A stretch of DNA of 64,000 nucleotides from Phytohalomonas tamaricis (GCF_003012345.1 NZ_PVRV01000023.1:248001-312000), one strand, 5' to 3'. Counted from the stretch's first letter, positions 37,385 through 48,696 are shown. Notes: a model not told the origin generated them from the letters alone. A program made the numbers and translations.

Positions 37385-37552
37385 GATAACCATGCAGTGC
37401 AGAAGTGGAGTTCATGTCTCAATAACATTAATGAGCAAGACAGGACGAATGCATATATTGCTGATAGCAGATATGCTGATAGACAAAAGCGTTCGCTTAA
37501 ACTTTCCTTTCTTGGCAAGCCCTTGCTCTGCTCGCTGGAAGATACTGTACTC

Positions 37553-38710
37553 ATGAAAGCTTTCCATCTGCGTGACCCCTTCTTTAATTATCGTCACCGC
37601 CAACACCTTCATACCTTGCGCTCCACCATTGCCTTGGCGACCACTTTCCTGCTTATTCATGCTTTTGACATTCCACATGGCAGCTGGGCGCTGGTAAGTA
37701 CATTAATGGTTATGGGTAATCTGCCACACGTGGGTGGTGTACTCGATAAGGGGGGGCAGCGTCTGCTAGGTACGCTGTTGGGAGCTATCTGGGGATTGTT
37801 TCTACTTTTGATTCCCGAGCCGCCACCCGGCACACTTGCTGTACTCACATTATTAAGCATTGCCATAGCCACCCATGCGACATTCACTAGCCGTTACGGG
37901 TACAGCGCCCTGATGTTCGGCATTACGCTGTTGATGGTTGTCGGCGATGGCAATCACGACATGACAGTGGCGCTTTGGCGAGCATTTAACGTACTGGTCG
38001 GTACATCCATCGGCATTCTAGCTACCCTGCTGATCCTGCCGCAGAAAGCAACGGATCTCTGGCGTTTCCTGCTGGCTGATAATCTCGACAAGCTTGCCCG
38101 CCTTTATCATGCTCATACCTCTTCACAACGCTTCGAAGAGCTTGATACCCAAGAACTTTTAAAGAAAACAACGGCGCAGCTCGTCAAGCAACGCAACCTC
38201 GTTGATTCAGTTCATCAGGAAGGCCGTATACGCCGAGGTTCGTTGGAAGATATTCTTTCGCTCGAACGACGCATGATCTCAACCATTGAGCTCCTGCTGG
38301 AAACACACTGGGCCACGCGCGATGGCCATGACGTGATTGAAAAACTCGAAGGGTTGCGTGAAGAACAGCACCGACTTGCCCGGGACCTTGGCACTTTGGC
38401 ATTTCAAATCCGCACCGGACAGCTCATAGAGCTAAATGTAGGGTTATTTGACCTGCAAAAGCATGCCCATGCAGCCTTCGAGGTGCGCTCGAAAAAAGGC
38501 CGCGCCCTGTTCAGCCCCAGCGGTTATTTATGGCTGAATCGTGAACTGGCGCGTCAGGCCAGTGCCTTGGTGGCCAATCTTGCCAACCTGCAGCGTTTAC
38601 CAAGCCAGCGCCTGCGTAGACGCGCCGATCATCAACATCTCATCAGCGACGCTAAACGCTTGGCCACTGGCAACACCGAGCCGGTTCAACGCAAGGATGC
38701 ATCATCTTAA
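37553..38710 (+). CDS. FUSC family inner-membrane protein
   Basis: A fusaric-acid-resistance/YccS-type membrane protein. Residues up to about 165 hold five or six helices (STIALATTFLLIHAF, then WALVSTLMVMGN, LLGTLLGAIWGLFLLLIP). The motif GGVLDKGGQRLLGTLLGA is the FUSC signature. The C-terminal half is a charged, helical cytoplasmic region. Related proteins export aromatic acids, but function is not settled. From this ATG it has 385 residues; an upstream GTG would add 52 residues that do not look like family sequence. Confidence 0.78.
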   Translation: MKAFHLRDPFFNYRHRQHLHTLRSTIALATTFLLIHAFDIPHGSWALVSTLMVMGNLPHVGGVLDKGGQRLLGTLLGAIWGLFLLLIPEPPPGTLAVLTLLSIAIATHATFTSRYGYSALMFGITLLMVVGDGNHDMTVALWRAFNVLVGTSIGILATLLILPQKATDLWRFLLADNLDKLARLYHAHTSSQRFEELDTQELLKKTTAQLVKQRNLVDSVHQEGRIRRGSLEDILSLERRMISTIELLLETHWATRDGHDVIEKLEGLREEQHRLARDLGTLAFQIRTGQLIELNVGLFDLQKHAHAAFEVRSKKGRALFSPSGYLWLNRELARQASALVANLANLQRLPSQRLRRRADHQHLISDAKRLATGNTEPVQRKDASS

Positions 38711-38734
38711 TACTGTTTCTGGCTCAAGCAGAGA

Positions 38735-39136
38735 CTAGGGTAATGAAGACGCCTTTGCAGTTACGCCGCGCATCAATGCGCGGCGTAACTGTTTAAGCTG
38801 CGCTGACGAGGCGCTATCAGGCCAAAGCCAATAATGGCTACCTGACAATCTTAAGCCGATCAACCATGGACCGAGGCGGGTTACATAGATATCTACGCTC
38901 CGCCACCTTCCAGCAATTGACACTTCCCATTGCCCCTCCGGCAAGCGTCGCAAGTTAGGCGGAACCTTACGTGCCTCATAATTTGAAACACTCCCAAGCA
39001 GGAGCATCACCACGCCCCCCAACCACCACGACACCCATACACTTGATGTCAACGCGATGAGACAGGCAAGGAAAAGTTGGCAAGCCAAATACAGCTTAGA
39101 CGGGACGAACGTGACGTGTATTAGTGGCTTCTGCAT
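38735..39136 (-). CDS. ygfX: YgfX family membrane protein
   Basis: 133-residue protein with two membrane helices near the N-terminus (LYLACQLFLACLIALTSS and SWWLGGVVMLLLGSV), preceded by a short PSKL segment as in YgfX, then a soluble C-terminal part with W-x-DSAS. YgfX of E. coli (also CptA) has been described as affecting MreB and FtsZ and as partner of SdhE. Its start lies inside the 3' end of sdhE, overlapping by 41 bases, so translation is coupled. A perfect 16-bp palindrome lies within its last codons. Confidence 0.8.
   Translation of the reverse strand: MQKPLIHVTFVPSKLYLACQLFLACLIALTSSVWVSWWLGGVVMLLLGSVSNYEARKVPPNLRRLPEGQWEVSIAGRWRSVDIYVTRLGPWLIGLRLSGSHYWLWPDSASSAQLKQLRRALMRGVTAKASSLP
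38758..38791. repeat. Perfect 16-bp inverted repeat within the end of ygfX
   Basis: CAGTTACGCCGCGCAT and its exact complement are separated by two bases. The repeat lies 24 bases inside the ygfX stop and 48 bases after the FUSC stop, so it may terminate FUSC transcription (TTT follows on the plus strand) while being read as codons on the other. Confidence 0.6.
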
Positions 39137-39374
39137 ATTCGATTATAAGCTGAACAATAGGACGCAGCGTATTGTCTTGTGGCAACTCACGCCGCATTAA
39201 CCAAACAAAAAGATCCTGATCTTCTTCGGCAAGCAGCTTTACGTAAGCCTGTTGTTCATCATCAGTAAGCGAGTCGAAACGATGCTCCAGAAAGGGCACC
39301 AGCAACAAATCGAGCTCCCACATTCCACGCCTAGAATGCCAGTAAAGCCGCTTACGCCCAGCCTCATCGATCAT
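39096..39374 (-). CDS. sdhE: Succinate dehydrogenase assembly factor SdhE
   Basis: SdhE helps attach FAD covalently to SdhA and FrdA. This 92-residue protein has the diagnostic RGMWELD (RGxxE) motif near 16-22, followed by the FLEHRFDSLTDDEQQAYVKLL pattern and DQDLFVWLM. The sdhE-ygfX pairing is conserved across gammaproteobacteria. It is divergent from ihfB. Confidence 0.93.
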   Translation of the reverse strand: MIDEAGRKRLYWHSRRGMWELDLLLVPFLEHRFDSLTDDEQQAYVKLLAEEDQDLFVWLMRRELPQDNTLRPIVQLIIEYAEATNTRHVRPV

Positions 39375-39577
39375 GATTTATCCTCGAAACAATATGAAGT
39401 ATCGGCGTAGATTATACGCAACGAATACCGGAAACTGACATGCCTGAAAAGCAGGCTATTGTGATTAAACCATGCGATCTGTGTAGTGCGTTGTTTTCTA
39501 TCATTTTAGCCGCTATGCTGACGTGACAACAAAAACCCTCTATCGGGACGTAAAAGAAGACGTATGGAGAATACCCG

Positions 39578-39874
39578 ATGACAAAATCCGAGTTGATCGA
39601 GCAGATTGCAATGCATCAATCCCAGCTCTCGCTCAAGGAAGTTGAAGCAGCCGTTCGCCTTATTCTGGACGATATCAGCGATGCTTTAGCCAGCGGAGGA
39701 CGCGTTGAGATTCGTGGTTTCGGCAGTTTTTCACTGCATTACCGTGAACCTCGCGTAGGAAGAAATCCCAAGACTGGCGATCCTGTTACGCTTGATGGAA
39801 AATTTGTGCCGCATTTCAAGCCAGGCAAGGAGTTGCGTGAGCAGGTCAATGCCAGCCGCGCGCTGGGCTACTGA
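39578..39874 (+). CDS. ihfB: Integration host factor subunit beta
   Basis: DNA-bending protein that forms IHF with IhfA and shapes promoters, origins and recombination sites. The 98-residue protein starts [11 protein letters not shown] and has [20 protein letters not shown], with the beta-arm proline in GRNPKTGDP that kinks DNA. The Arg and Pro pattern fits IhfB rather than HU. It leads ihfB-lapA-lapB. In related genomes it follows rpsA directly; here rpsA is over 7 kb away on the other strand. Confidence 0.94.
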   Translation: MTKSELIEQIAMHQSQLSLKEVEAAVRLILDDISDALASGGRVEIRGFGSFSLHYREPRVGRNPKTGDPVTLDGKFVPHFKPGKELREQVNASRALGY

Positions 39875-39942
39875 GTAGTACTGTGATCTGATGACGAAAA
39901 CGATCCCTGCCAATCTCGCTCAACGCTTATCAAGGAATTTTT

Positions 39943-40248
39943 ATGCGCTGGCTTAAAGGTGTTTTACTGGCGATCGTTACGCTAGTCGTGTTGCTGTTAG
40001 GCATTTTATTTGCCATACGTAATCAGCAAGCCGTTCCTCTTGATGTGATCTGGACCGAATTACCATCCGCCTCGCTTGCCTTGTGGCTACTGTTAGCACT
40101 TATTATCGGTGTCGTACTTGGCATGCTGGCCATGTCAGGCCTATACCTGCGCTTGCGTACTTCGCTGATGCGCGCCCATAAAGATGTTCGGCAACAACGC
40201 AAGGAACTGGACCGCCTGCGTACTCAGGAGTTTAAGGAAACCGCTTAA
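39943..40248 (+). CDS. lapA: LapA-domain inner-membrane protein
   Basis: 101 residues with two membrane helices (GVLLAIVTLVVLLLGILFAIRN and LALWLLLALIIGVVLGMLAM) and a basic coiled tail, as in LapA/YciS. The IRNQQAVPLDVIW link is the family hallmark. It works with LapB in lipopolysaccharide assembly control. The stop codon abuts the lapB start with no gap. Confidence 0.92.
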   Translation: MRWLKGVLLAIVTLVVLLLGILFAIRNQQAVPLDVIWTELPSASLALWLLLALIIGVVLGMLAMSGLYLRLRTSLMRAHKDVRQQRKELDRLRTQEFKETA

Positions 40249-41445
40249 ATGCCTGATCCTATGCTGTTGGGCCTTCTGGTCGCAGCGATTGCCATTGGGT
40301 GGTGGCTGGGCAGGCTCGATGTCAAACACCACCGACAGCATAGGGACTCCTCATCCTCTCCAGCGCTGACGCGCAATTATTTTGTTGGCCTGAACTATCT
40401 GCTTAACGAGCAGCCTGATCAGGCCATCGAAACATTCGTCCAGACCCTAGAAGTCAACAGCGAAACCATTGATACGCATATCGCCTTAGGTAATCTTTTT
40501 CGCTTGCGCGGGGAAACAGACCGTGCGGTGAAGATACATCAAAATTTACTGGCCCGCCCTAGCCTGACCGAAGCTCAAAGCAGTCATGTTCAGCTTGAGT
40601 TGGCACGCGATTTTCTGAAGCTTGGCCTACTTGACCGCGCCGAGCGCCTTCTAATCCGCCTGATACGTAGTGCACATGATGATGATATTCGCCGTTCAGG
40701 AAAACGTCTGCTGATTGATCTGTTTGAGCGTGAAAAAGAGTGGCAGAAAGCACTTGATATCGCTCAACCTCAATTGATACGCCATGATCAAAACATTCGC
40801 CGCGCAGCAGCGCATTGGCTGTGCGAACTCGCTGAAGAGGATATAGCGAATGGCAGTGTAAGCCTCGCTCGTAAAAGGTTGCGCCAAGCACTTAATATCG
40901 ATGAGAAATGCGTACGCACAAATTGGCTGTTTGCACGCATGGAACATCACACGGGGCAATATCGTAACGAGATACGTATTCTTAAACGTATACGTGAACA
41001 AGATGCGGATTTTACGCCGATCACCCTTGGGCCGATTAGTACCGCTTACCAAATGTTGGATGATGAGCAAGGCCTGATCGAATTCTTACAAGAGCAGATC
41101 GATCATGCGCCTTATATTTCCTCGGTACTCATGCTCGCTGAACACCTGAGAACACGTGAAGGTATCAACTCAGCTATCGACTTAGTCAGTTCACATCTAC
41201 AGCACTACCCAAGCCTACGCGGCGTAGATTATCTGACTGACCTATATCTGAAAGAAACGGTGACTCGCCCACATGACCATGACCGTATCGAACTCCTGAA
41301 ACGCCACACGTCCCAGCTGCTAGACAAGCGCCCTAGACATCGATGTGAGCGCTGCGGCTTTACTGCAAGCCAGCTTTACTGGCATTGCCCACAATGCCGC
41401 AGCTGGGGCATGGTCAAACCGATAACGGGTCTGGAAGGGGAATAA
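40249..41445 (+). CDS. lapB: Lipopolysaccharide assembly regulator LapB
   Basis: LapB (YciM) is anchored in the inner membrane and directs FtsH to degrade LpxC, limiting lipid A synthesis. The 398-residue protein has an N-terminal anchor (LLGLLVAAIAIGWWLGRLD), TPR repeats through the middle, and a C-terminal rubredoxin-like zinc knuckle CERCGF then CPQC. The length is typical. The convergent pyrF stop lies only two bases away, with no terminator between. Confidence 0.95.
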   Translation: MPDPMLLGLLVAAIAIGWWLGRLDVKHHRQHRDSSSSPALTRNYFVGLNYLLNEQPDQAIETFVQTLEVNSETIDTHIALGNLFRLRGETDRAVKIHQNLLARPSLTEAQSSHVQLELARDFLKLGLLDRAERLLIRLIRSAHDDDIRRSGKRLLIDLFEREKEWQKALDIAQPQLIRHDQNIRRAAAHWLCELAEEDIANGSVSLARKRLRQALNIDEKCVRTNWLFARMEHHTGQYRNEIRILKRIREQDADFTPITLGPISTAYQMLDDEQGLIEFLQEQIDHAPYISSVLMLAEHLRTREGINSAIDLVSSHLQHYPSLRGVDYLTDLYLKETVTRPHDHDRIELLKRHTSQLLDKRPRHRCERCGFTASQLYWHCPQCRSWGMVKPITGLEGE

Positions 41446-41447
41446 TA

Positions 41448-42140
41448 TTATCCAGCAAGCTCAGCTTCGATTGCCTGCAGCGCCTCCCCTGGCGATGGTG
41501 CCTGGGTGACAGGCCGTCCAATAACCAGGTGTGTACTACCATTTGCTATCGCCTGCGCTGGCGTCATGATCCGGCGCTGATCGTCCGGCTGAGAAAATTG
41601 TGGGCGGATACCCGGAGTAACCTTTAAGAAGTCTGCTCCGCAACACACCTTCAGCATTGCTGCTTCCTGCGCTGAGCAGACGATTCCATCCATTCCCGAG
41701 CGCTGTGCAAGCAATGCTAGTCGCCGTACCTGCTCCTGAGGAGAGACATTAATACCAATAGCTTCAAGATCCTCACCCATCATGCTGGTCAGCACCGTGA
41801 CGGCAATGAGCTTTGTGTTCAAGCCATGTTTGACGAGCACCTCGCGAGCAGCTTCCATCATGCGCCGCCCGCCAGAGGCATGTACATTGACCATCCATAC
41901 GCCCTGATCGGCAGCCGCATGAATAGCGGCGGCTACGGTGTTAGGAATATCATGAAACTTGAGATCAAGAAACACTTCGAAATTCCTAGCCTGCAGTGCC
42001 TTAAGTACCGCCGGCCCTTCCCGGGTAAACAGCTCCTTGCCAACCTTGAGACGGCAACGTTGAGGATCAAGCGACTCAACCAGACTCAACGCCTCATTCA
42101 GGCTGGCATGATCAAGAGCAATAATCAGTGGCGAATTCAT
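41448..42140 (-). CDS. pyrF: Orotidine 5'-phosphate decarboxylase
   Basis: Last step of UMP synthesis. The catalytic array is [10 protein letters not shown], with Asp59, Lys61 and Asp64; Asp10 and Lys32 lie in LIIALDHAS and RLKVGKE. The phosphate-binding end is [11 protein letters not shown]. The length is 230 residues. In E. coli and relatives pyrF follows lapB on the same strand; here it is reversed and convergent with it. Confidence 0.96.
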   Translation of the reverse strand: MNSPLIIALDHASLNEALSLVESLDPQRCRLKVGKELFTREGPAVLKALQARNFEVFLDLKFHDIPNTVAAAIHAAADQGVWMVNVHASGGRRMMEAAREVLVKHGLNTKLIAVTVLTSMMGEDLEAIGINVSPQEQVRRLALLAQRSGMDGIVCSAQEAAMLKVCCGADFLKVTPGIRPQFSQPDDQRRIMTPAQAIANGSTHLVIGRPVTQAPSPGEALQAIEAELAG

Positions 42141-42310
42141 GCCAATTTCCCTAATGCATTAAAGCCCTCATTATACTTAAGCCATCAGTCACTACACTTC
42201 TTTATAAATATTTTAAATGCCTCATTAGGAGAAGCACTTAAACATCTCGCTTATCTCGCCGATGGCTTTATTAGCTGTGCATTACAGCTCATATCTACTG
42301 AGGAGTGATG

Positions 42311-42583
42311 ATGAAAAAGTTTCTTATATCCTGTGTGACTGCATTGGCCTTGAGCATCGCCCTGCCTTCGCTAGCTCTTGAAAACGGTCAAACCGTTGAT
42401 ATCAATACTGCAACTACTGAGCAGATAGTCGAGCTAAAGGGAATTGGGGCGAAAAAGGCTGAAGCTATTATTGCTGAACGTGAGGCCAACGGCCCGTTCA
42501 AGGATGCACAGGATCTAGCCCGAGTCAAAGGCATAGGGCAAGCAACAATCGATTCCCTGCAGGATCAGCTCTCCTTCCAATAG
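42311..42583 (+). CDS. ComEA-like exported helix-hairpin-helix protein
   Basis: 90 residues with a signal peptide (MKKFLISCVTALALSIALPSLA) and a ComEA domain with two helix-hairpin-helix units: LKGIGAKKAEAII and VKGIGQATIDSL. It should bind double-stranded DNA in the periplasm. Related short proteins are needed for pulling DNA across the outer membrane in natural competence, but are also present in many non-competent species. No pilus genes are near. Three start codons occur in a row (GTG, ATG, ATG); the last has the best spacing to AGGAG. Confidence 0.88.
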   Translation: MKKFLISCVTALALSIALPSLALENGQTVDINTATTEQIVELKGIGAKKAEAIIAEREANGPFKDAQDLARVKGIGQATIDSLQDQLSFQ

Positions 42584-42624
42584 TTTTTCCAAGAGCTTTA
42601 TCGCTAGCACCTGCTCAAGATGTT

Positions 42625-42654
42625 ATGGCCCGCTTACGCGGGCCATTTATATTT
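42625..42654 (+). terminator. Intrinsic terminator after the comEA-like gene
   Basis: ATGGCCCGC pairs with GCGGGCCAT around TTAC, followed by TTATATTT, 41 bases after the stop. Confidence 0.85.
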
Positions 42655-42812
42655 CAACAACTCACTCACGCCCAAATCGCTTCCCGTACTGCCCACGCTG
42701 TATTAGGCTTGGCACCTCTTGATGGCATCCATATAGATCGTCCTTAATCTCGAAACACCTTGTAATTGTTCCGGATGTCTCCACTTATAATTAAAATCAT
42801 TCTGGAGTCGTC

Positions 42813-43304
42813 ATGCCGATTCTGTTCATCTTTGCCCTCTTCATGTTGCTCGACTTTGCATCTCTTTTTGCACTTGGTCACCATCTTGGCTTTTTCTCCA
42901 CCCTAGGCATTATGCTTCTTACTGCTGCGCTTGGGGTTCATCTCATCCGTCGTGAAGGCTTCGCGACTCTTCGCCACGCTCAGGCGCGCTTTTTACAAGG
43001 CGATCCCAACGCCAATGAGTTGATGCAGGGCACTCTTTATATTGTTGCCGGGCTGCTGTTGTTGGCTCCCGGTACGCTCACGGATATTCTCGGCCTGTTA
43101 TGTCTACTACCCATCTCACGCGATCTGCTTATGCGTCAGCTGGAGAGACGTAATTCTAAAATGAGAAACAGCCCCCGTCAGACGGGCGGCATGGGTTCAG
43201 CCGACTTCACTTCTCATACTAAAGAAAATACGTCTCGCCAACATAGTGATAGCAATGCGCCTATCGAGGGTGAATACATCGAGCGGAAAGATGATAAAAA
43301 ATGA
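42813..43304 (+). CDS. fxsA: FxsA family membrane protein
   Basis: 163-residue inner-membrane protein of the FxsA (suppressor of F exclusion of phage T7) family. It has three or four helices: LFIFALFMLLDFASLFAL, then STLGIMLLTAALGVHLIRREG, and LYIVAGLLLLAPGTLTDILGLLCLLP. The LRREG and PG-x-LTD motifs are the family's conserved ones. The C-terminal tail is hydrophilic. Its place directly before groESL is conserved. Confidence 0.93.
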   Translation: MPILFIFALFMLLDFASLFALGHHLGFFSTLGIMLLTAALGVHLIRREGFATLRHAQARFLQGDPNANELMQGTLYIVAGLLLLAPGTLTDILGLLCLLPISRDLLMRQLERRNSKMRNSPRQTGGMGSADFTSHTKENTSRQHSDSNAPIEGEYIERKDDKK

Positions 43305-43323
43305 AAAAAATTTTATTTGCCCC

Positions 43324-43350
43324 CTTGAAACGTTTCCATGTGCCCGCATT
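43324..43350 (+). promoter_or_regulatory. Candidate sigma-32 heat-shock promoter of groESL
   Basis: CTTGAAA, an exact match to the heat-shock -35, is followed after 12 bases by CCCGCATT, close to the CCCCATNT -10. It lies about 120 bases before groES. Confidence 0.65.
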
Positions 43351-43471
43351 AACTCGGCACGATACCTTTTCGGCCCTATCCAAAGGGTCTTGGCAACACG
43401 AAGGCGTAAGCCTTTACCTTATTTGAGCACTGCTCGTTAAGGTTCATGTAACTATCAGGAGAACGTGAGCA

Positions 43472-43765
43472 ATGAACATCCGTCCTTTGCACGATCGCGT
43501 CGTTATCCGTCGCGTGGAAGAGGAGCAGAAAACTGCAGGTGGAATTGTCCTGCCAGGTAATGCTCAGGAGAAGCCAACACGCGGAGAAATTCTTGCCGTA
43601 GGAAATGGTCGCATCCTGGAAAACGGTGAAACCCGTCCTCTAGATGTCAAGGTGGGTGACAAGGTGATCTTCAAAGAAGGTTTTGGCGTCGAAAAGCAGA
43701 AGATCAACGGTGAAGAGCTCCTCATTATGAGCGAGTCCGACATCCTTGGTGTCATCGAAGGCTAA
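43472..43765 (+). CDS. groES: Co-chaperonin GroES
   Basis: Heptameric lid of the GroEL folding chamber, 97 residues. It begins [14 protein letters not shown]; the mobile loop that binds GroEL is [19 protein letters not shown], and the family's [10 protein letters not shown] block follows. Strong AGGAG upstream. It is cotranscribed with groEL, 64 bases away. Confidence 0.98.
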   Translation: MNIRPLHDRVVIRRVEEEQKTAGGIVLPGNAQEKPTRGEILAVGNGRILENGETRPLDVKVGDKVIFKEGFGVEKQKINGEELLIMSESDILGVIEG

Positions 43766-43811
43766 GCGCCTTTGATTTTTCACTTTCTGCTCATTTATTA
43801 GCGAACACTGA

Positions 43812-45473
<1,662 letters not shown>

Positions 45474-45494
45474 TCCCCCCTAAGCCCGTTAGTT

Positions 45495-45530
45495 AAAAGA
45501 AGCCCTGCTCATGCAGGGCTTCTTTTTTTT
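45495..45530 (+). terminator. Intrinsic terminator of groESL
   Basis: A 14-bp stem (AAAAGAAGCCCTGC with GCAGGGCTTCTTTT), a TCAT loop and a run of T, 21 bases after the stop. Confidence 0.93.
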
Positions 45531-45607
45531 GCATTAAAGCTTCAGAATAGCCATTAGTGGTAATACTAATTCATTAGAAAAATATTATTAACGGATTATC
45601 AGAGCAA

Positions 45608-46087
45608 ATGGCTGCCTATTCATTTCGCGACCTCCACGCTGGAGAAATGACCCGAGCATTGGCTTTCATTGAAGCCTGCTTTTCCGAAGCGCTAAGCAAA
45701 GAAGAGCGTAGTGCCATTCAAGCACAGCTGAATCGAAGCCTTGATCAAGACCACTTCGCATCGACGCACACTATTGTATGCCTCTCTGAAGAATCCATTA
45801 TCGGCATTGGCCTCTATTTCATCGATTACTCAATTGTCCGCAACAGTAAAAGCCTCACTATCGAGGATATCTATACACCATGCGGAAAAGAGGAAATTGC
45901 AAGTGCCCTCATCCGTCAGCTTGCCAGCGTTGCAGTTAATGAGCAGTGTAGCCATATCGAATGGAGCTCATGGGATTATCCCTTTATTGAGCAGTTTCAG
46001 CTAAATGCCAACCAATATTGTAATATGGCGGAGACAGGGACGTACCGACTCTCAGGCGATGCACTTAAAGCACTGGCAGGCTTTTAA
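45608..46087 (+). CDS. GNAT-like hypothetical protein
   Basis: 159 residues. The central pattern, SLTIEDIYTP then GKEEIASALIRQLASVAVNEQCSHIEWSSWD, has the strand-helix-strand order of a GNAT acetyltransferase, but the acetyl-CoA loop Q/R-x-x-G-x-G/A is replaced by GKEEIA, so activity is doubtful. I cannot name a specific family. It lies three bases before trmJ on the same strand and probably shares its mRNA. Confidence 0.6.
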   Translation: MAAYSFRDLHAGEMTRALAFIEACFSEALSKEERSAIQAQLNRSLDQDHFASTHTIVCLSEESIIGIGLYFIDYSIVRNSKSLTIEDIYTPCGKEEIASALIRQLASVAVNEQCSHIEWSSWDYPFIEQFQLNANQYCNMAETGTYRLSGDALKALAGF

Positions 46088-46090
46088 ATC

Positions 46091-46846
46091 ATGTTATCCA
46101 ATATCCGTATCGTATTGATCCAGACTTTCCATCCCGGCAACATTGGCTCCGTTGCCCGCGCTATGAAGACCATGGGCTTGCAACAGTTGGTCTTGGTAAA
46201 TCCTCGCTGCTTTCCTGATGAAGAGGCTACACGTCTGGCTGCTGGCGCGACAGATATACTTGATGATGCGCGTGTAGTCGTCACGCTGGATGAGGCGATT
46301 GCTGATTGTGTTCAGGTTGTTGGAGCAAGTGCACGCATACGAAGCCTTCCTCTGCCCCATTATGAAGAGGCCGATGTCATGGCAAGGGAACTGATCGAGA
46401 ACACAACCCAAGGGCCTGTTGCTATCGTATTCGGTCGCGAACGTTTTGGCTTAACCAATGATGAGCTCAAAAGCTGCTCTCATCAGCTTACTCTACCTGC
46501 TAACCCGGAATATCCTGTGCTTAATCTTTCCCAAGCGGTACAGGTATGTACACATGAGTTATTTACTGCGTGGCGCAGAAGCCAAGGAAACGCTGTCACT
46601 AAGCAAGCTAACGCACCAATATTACCCACGCAGGAGCAGATGGCACATTTCCACGCACACTTACAAGAAACACTAGAGGCTGTTGGCTTTTTGAACCAGC
46701 CCCATGCACAAACGCTTGAGAAACTGAGAGCTTTCTTTCAGCGAGCTCAACCTACCCGCAAGGAGCTTTCACTTTTGCGTGGTGTCTTGAAAGCGCTCTC
46801 CCAAAGAGAGCACCAGAACGATGGCAGAAAAAATAATATCGAGTGA
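46091..46846 (+). CDS. trmJ: tRNA (cytidine/uridine-32-2'-O)-methyltransferase TrmJ
   Basis: SPOUT-class enzyme that methylates the ribose at position 32 of tRNA, 251 residues. The first motif VLIQTFHPGNIGSVARAMKTMG is the TrmJ RNA-binding signature (Asn and Arg). The knot that binds S-adenosylmethionine contains PVAIVFGRERFGLTNDEL and PVLNLSQAVQVC. In many genomes trmJ lies near suhB or iscR; here it follows a GNAT-like gene. Confidence 0.92.
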   Translation: MLSNIRIVLIQTFHPGNIGSVARAMKTMGLQQLVLVNPRCFPDEEATRLAAGATDILDDARVVVTLDEAIADCVQVVGASARIRSLPLPHYEEADVMARELIENTTQGPVAIVFGRERFGLTNDELKSCSHQLTLPANPEYPVLNLSQAVQVCTHELFTAWRRSQGNAVTKQANAPILPTQEQMAHFHAHLQETLEAVGFLNQPHAQTLEKLRAFFQRAQPTRKELSLLRGVLKALSQREHQNDGRKNNIE

Positions 46847-46902
46847 ATTGCTGTTGGCTAAACGCTAAAGCCTAACTATCAAAAGGCTCGCTTGAGTTAA
46901 TA

Positions 46903-46938
46903 AAAAAGCCGCTACTTTAAAAGTAGCGGCTTTTTATT
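46903..46938. terminator. Bidirectional terminator between trmJ and rpsA
   Basis: AAAAAGCCGCTACTT pairs with its complement around a short loop, with A and T runs on both sides; it lies 56 bases after trmJ and 40 after rpsA. Confidence 0.9.
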
Positions 46939-46978
46939 TTTCCATGAGCACACAATAAGCGTGCTCATGAAGATGGGA

Positions 46979-48655
46979 TTATTCCTGACCCATCTGCTGC
47001 TTGATCAGATCACCGATAGTGGTAGGACCAGCAGTTTCTACTTCTTGATCGCGCATGGTACGCATTGTCTTACGAGTATCAGCCTGATCCTTCGCTTTAA
47101 TGGACAGGTTGATGACGCGGTTTTTGCGATCTACGCCAACAATACGAGCTTCAACGCTATCGCCTTCCTTCAGCACGTTACGTGCATCTTCAACACGATC
47201 AGAGCTAATTTCAGACGCCTTAAGAACAGCGATGACATCAGTCGCTAACTCGACATACGCTTCCTTGGCATCAACTTCAGTAATACGGCCAGTAACCATG
47301 GCCCCTTTATCATTGACAGCCAGGAACTCGGAGACAGGATCACTTTCGAGCTGCTTGACGCCTAAAGAGATACGCTCACGCTCAGGATCGATAGAAAGAA
47401 TGACAGCTTCAGCATCATCTCCCTTGCGATAACGGCGAACGGCTTCTTCACCCTGCTCTGACCAGGAAATGTCAGAAAGATGAACCAAACCATCGATCCC
47501 ACCTTCTAGACCGATAAAGATACCGAAATCAGTGATCGATTTGATGGTACCGGAAACACGATCGCCCTTGTTGTAGCGCGAGCTGAACTCTTCCCACGGA
47601 TTCGGCGTGCACTGCTTGATACCGAGAGAAATGCGGCGACGCTCTTCATCGATATCCAGTACCATAACCTCAACTTCATCACCGACCTGAACGATCTTGG
47701 ACGGGTGAATATTCTTGTTGGTCCAGTCCATTTCAGAGACGTGAACCAGACCTTCAACACCTTCTTCCAACTCGGCAAAGCAGCCATAGTCGGTCAGGTT
47801 AGTAACACGCGCATTGACCTTGGTACCTTCCGGATAGCGCGCCTTGATGCTGACCCAGGGATCTTCACCCAGCTGCTTCAAGCCGAGAGATACGCGGTTA
47901 CGCTCACGATCAAACTTCAGTACCTTGACGTTGATTTCATCGCCAACAGCTACGATTTCGCTCGGATGCTTGATGCGCTTCCAGGCCATATCAGTGATGT
48001 GCAACAGGCCGTCAACGCCACCCAGATCAACGAACGCGCCGTAATCTGTCAGGTTCTTGACGATACCATTAATTTGCTGGCCTTCCTGCAGCGTAGCGAG
48101 CAGCGCTTCACGCTCAGCGCTGTTCTCGGCTTCGAGAACTGCACGACGTGAAACCACCACGTTGTTACGCTTGGGGTCGAGCTTGATGACTTTGAAGTCG
48201 AGTTCTTTGTTTTCCAGGTGAGCCGTGTCGCGCACAGGGCGAACATCGACCAAAGAACCCGGCAAGAAGGCACGAATGGAATTGACGTCGACGGTGAAAC
48301 CGCCCTTGACCTTTCCGTTGATCACACCTTTGACAATTGCATTGTCTTCGAAGGCGGCTTCCAGCTCTTTCCAAGCTTCAGCACGCTTGGCCTTTTCACG
48401 CGACAAACGCGTCTCACCGAAACCGTCTTCAACGGCTTCAAGGGCCACTTTAACTTCATCACCGACGCCAATTGTCAGCTTGCCGCTCTCATCTTTGAAC
48501 TGAGCAGCAGGAATCTGACCTTCGGATTTCAAACCGGCGTTTACGGTAATCCAGTCACCATCGATGTCGACCACAGTCGCCATAACAATGGCACCGGGTT
48601 CCATGTTGATGTCCTGGAGAGACTGTTCAAACAGTTCAGCAAAGCTTTCGCTCAT
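46979..48655 (-). CDS. rpsA: 30S ribosomal protein S1
   Basis: 558 residues made of six S1 (OB-fold) repeats that recruit mRNA to the 30S subunit; repeats are seen from [21 protein letters not shown] on, with [10 protein letters not shown] and [13 protein letters not shown] marking later ones. The frame remains open 22 codons upstream, but [13 protein letters not shown] is the family start and has AGGAA before it. It is downstream of cmk; the 184-base leader between them holds a tandem repeat and a hairpin. Confidence 0.98.
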   Translation of the reverse strand: MSESFAELFEQSLQDINMEPGAIVMATVVDIDGDWITVNAGLKSEGQIPAAQFKDESGKLTIGVGDEVKVALEAVEDGFGETRLSREKAKRAEAWKELEAAFEDNAIVKGVINGKVKGGFTVDVNSIRAFLPGSLVDVRPVRDTAHLENKELDFKVIKLDPKRNNVVVSRRAVLEAENSAEREALLATLQEGQQINGIVKNLTDYGAFVDLGGVDGLLHITDMAWKRIKHPSEIVAVGDEINVKVLKFDRERNRVSLGLKQLGEDPWVSIKARYPEGTKVNARVTNLTDYGCFAELEEGVEGLVHVSEMDWTNKNIHPSKIVQVGDEVEVMVLDIDEERRRISLGIKQCTPNPWEEFSSRYNKGDRVSGTIKSITDFGIFIGLEGGIDGLVHLSDISWSEQGEEAVRRYRKGDDAEAVILSIDPERERISLGVKQLESDPVSEFLAVNDKGAMVTGRITEVDAKEAYVELATDVIAVLKASEISSDRVEDARNVLKEGDSVEARIVGVDRKNRVINLSIKAKDQADTRKTMRTMRDQEVETAGPTTIGDLIKQQMGQE

Positions 48656-48681
48656 GATATTCCTATCGTGATCAACGGAAA

Positions 48682-48696
48682 CGGTGCCAGGCACCG
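48682..48696 (-). promoter_or_regulatory. Small hairpin in the rpsA leader
   Basis: CGGTGC and GCACCG pair around three bases, ending 27 bases before the rpsA start. Leaders of rpsA in gammaproteobacteria are known to fold and to mediate S1 autocontrol; that this one does is inferred. Confidence 0.4.

Noticed and set aside
37397-37552. Upstream GTG start for the FUSC protein
   Set aside because: The 52 added residues are polar and unlike the family N-terminus; the later ATG begins just before the first conserved segment.
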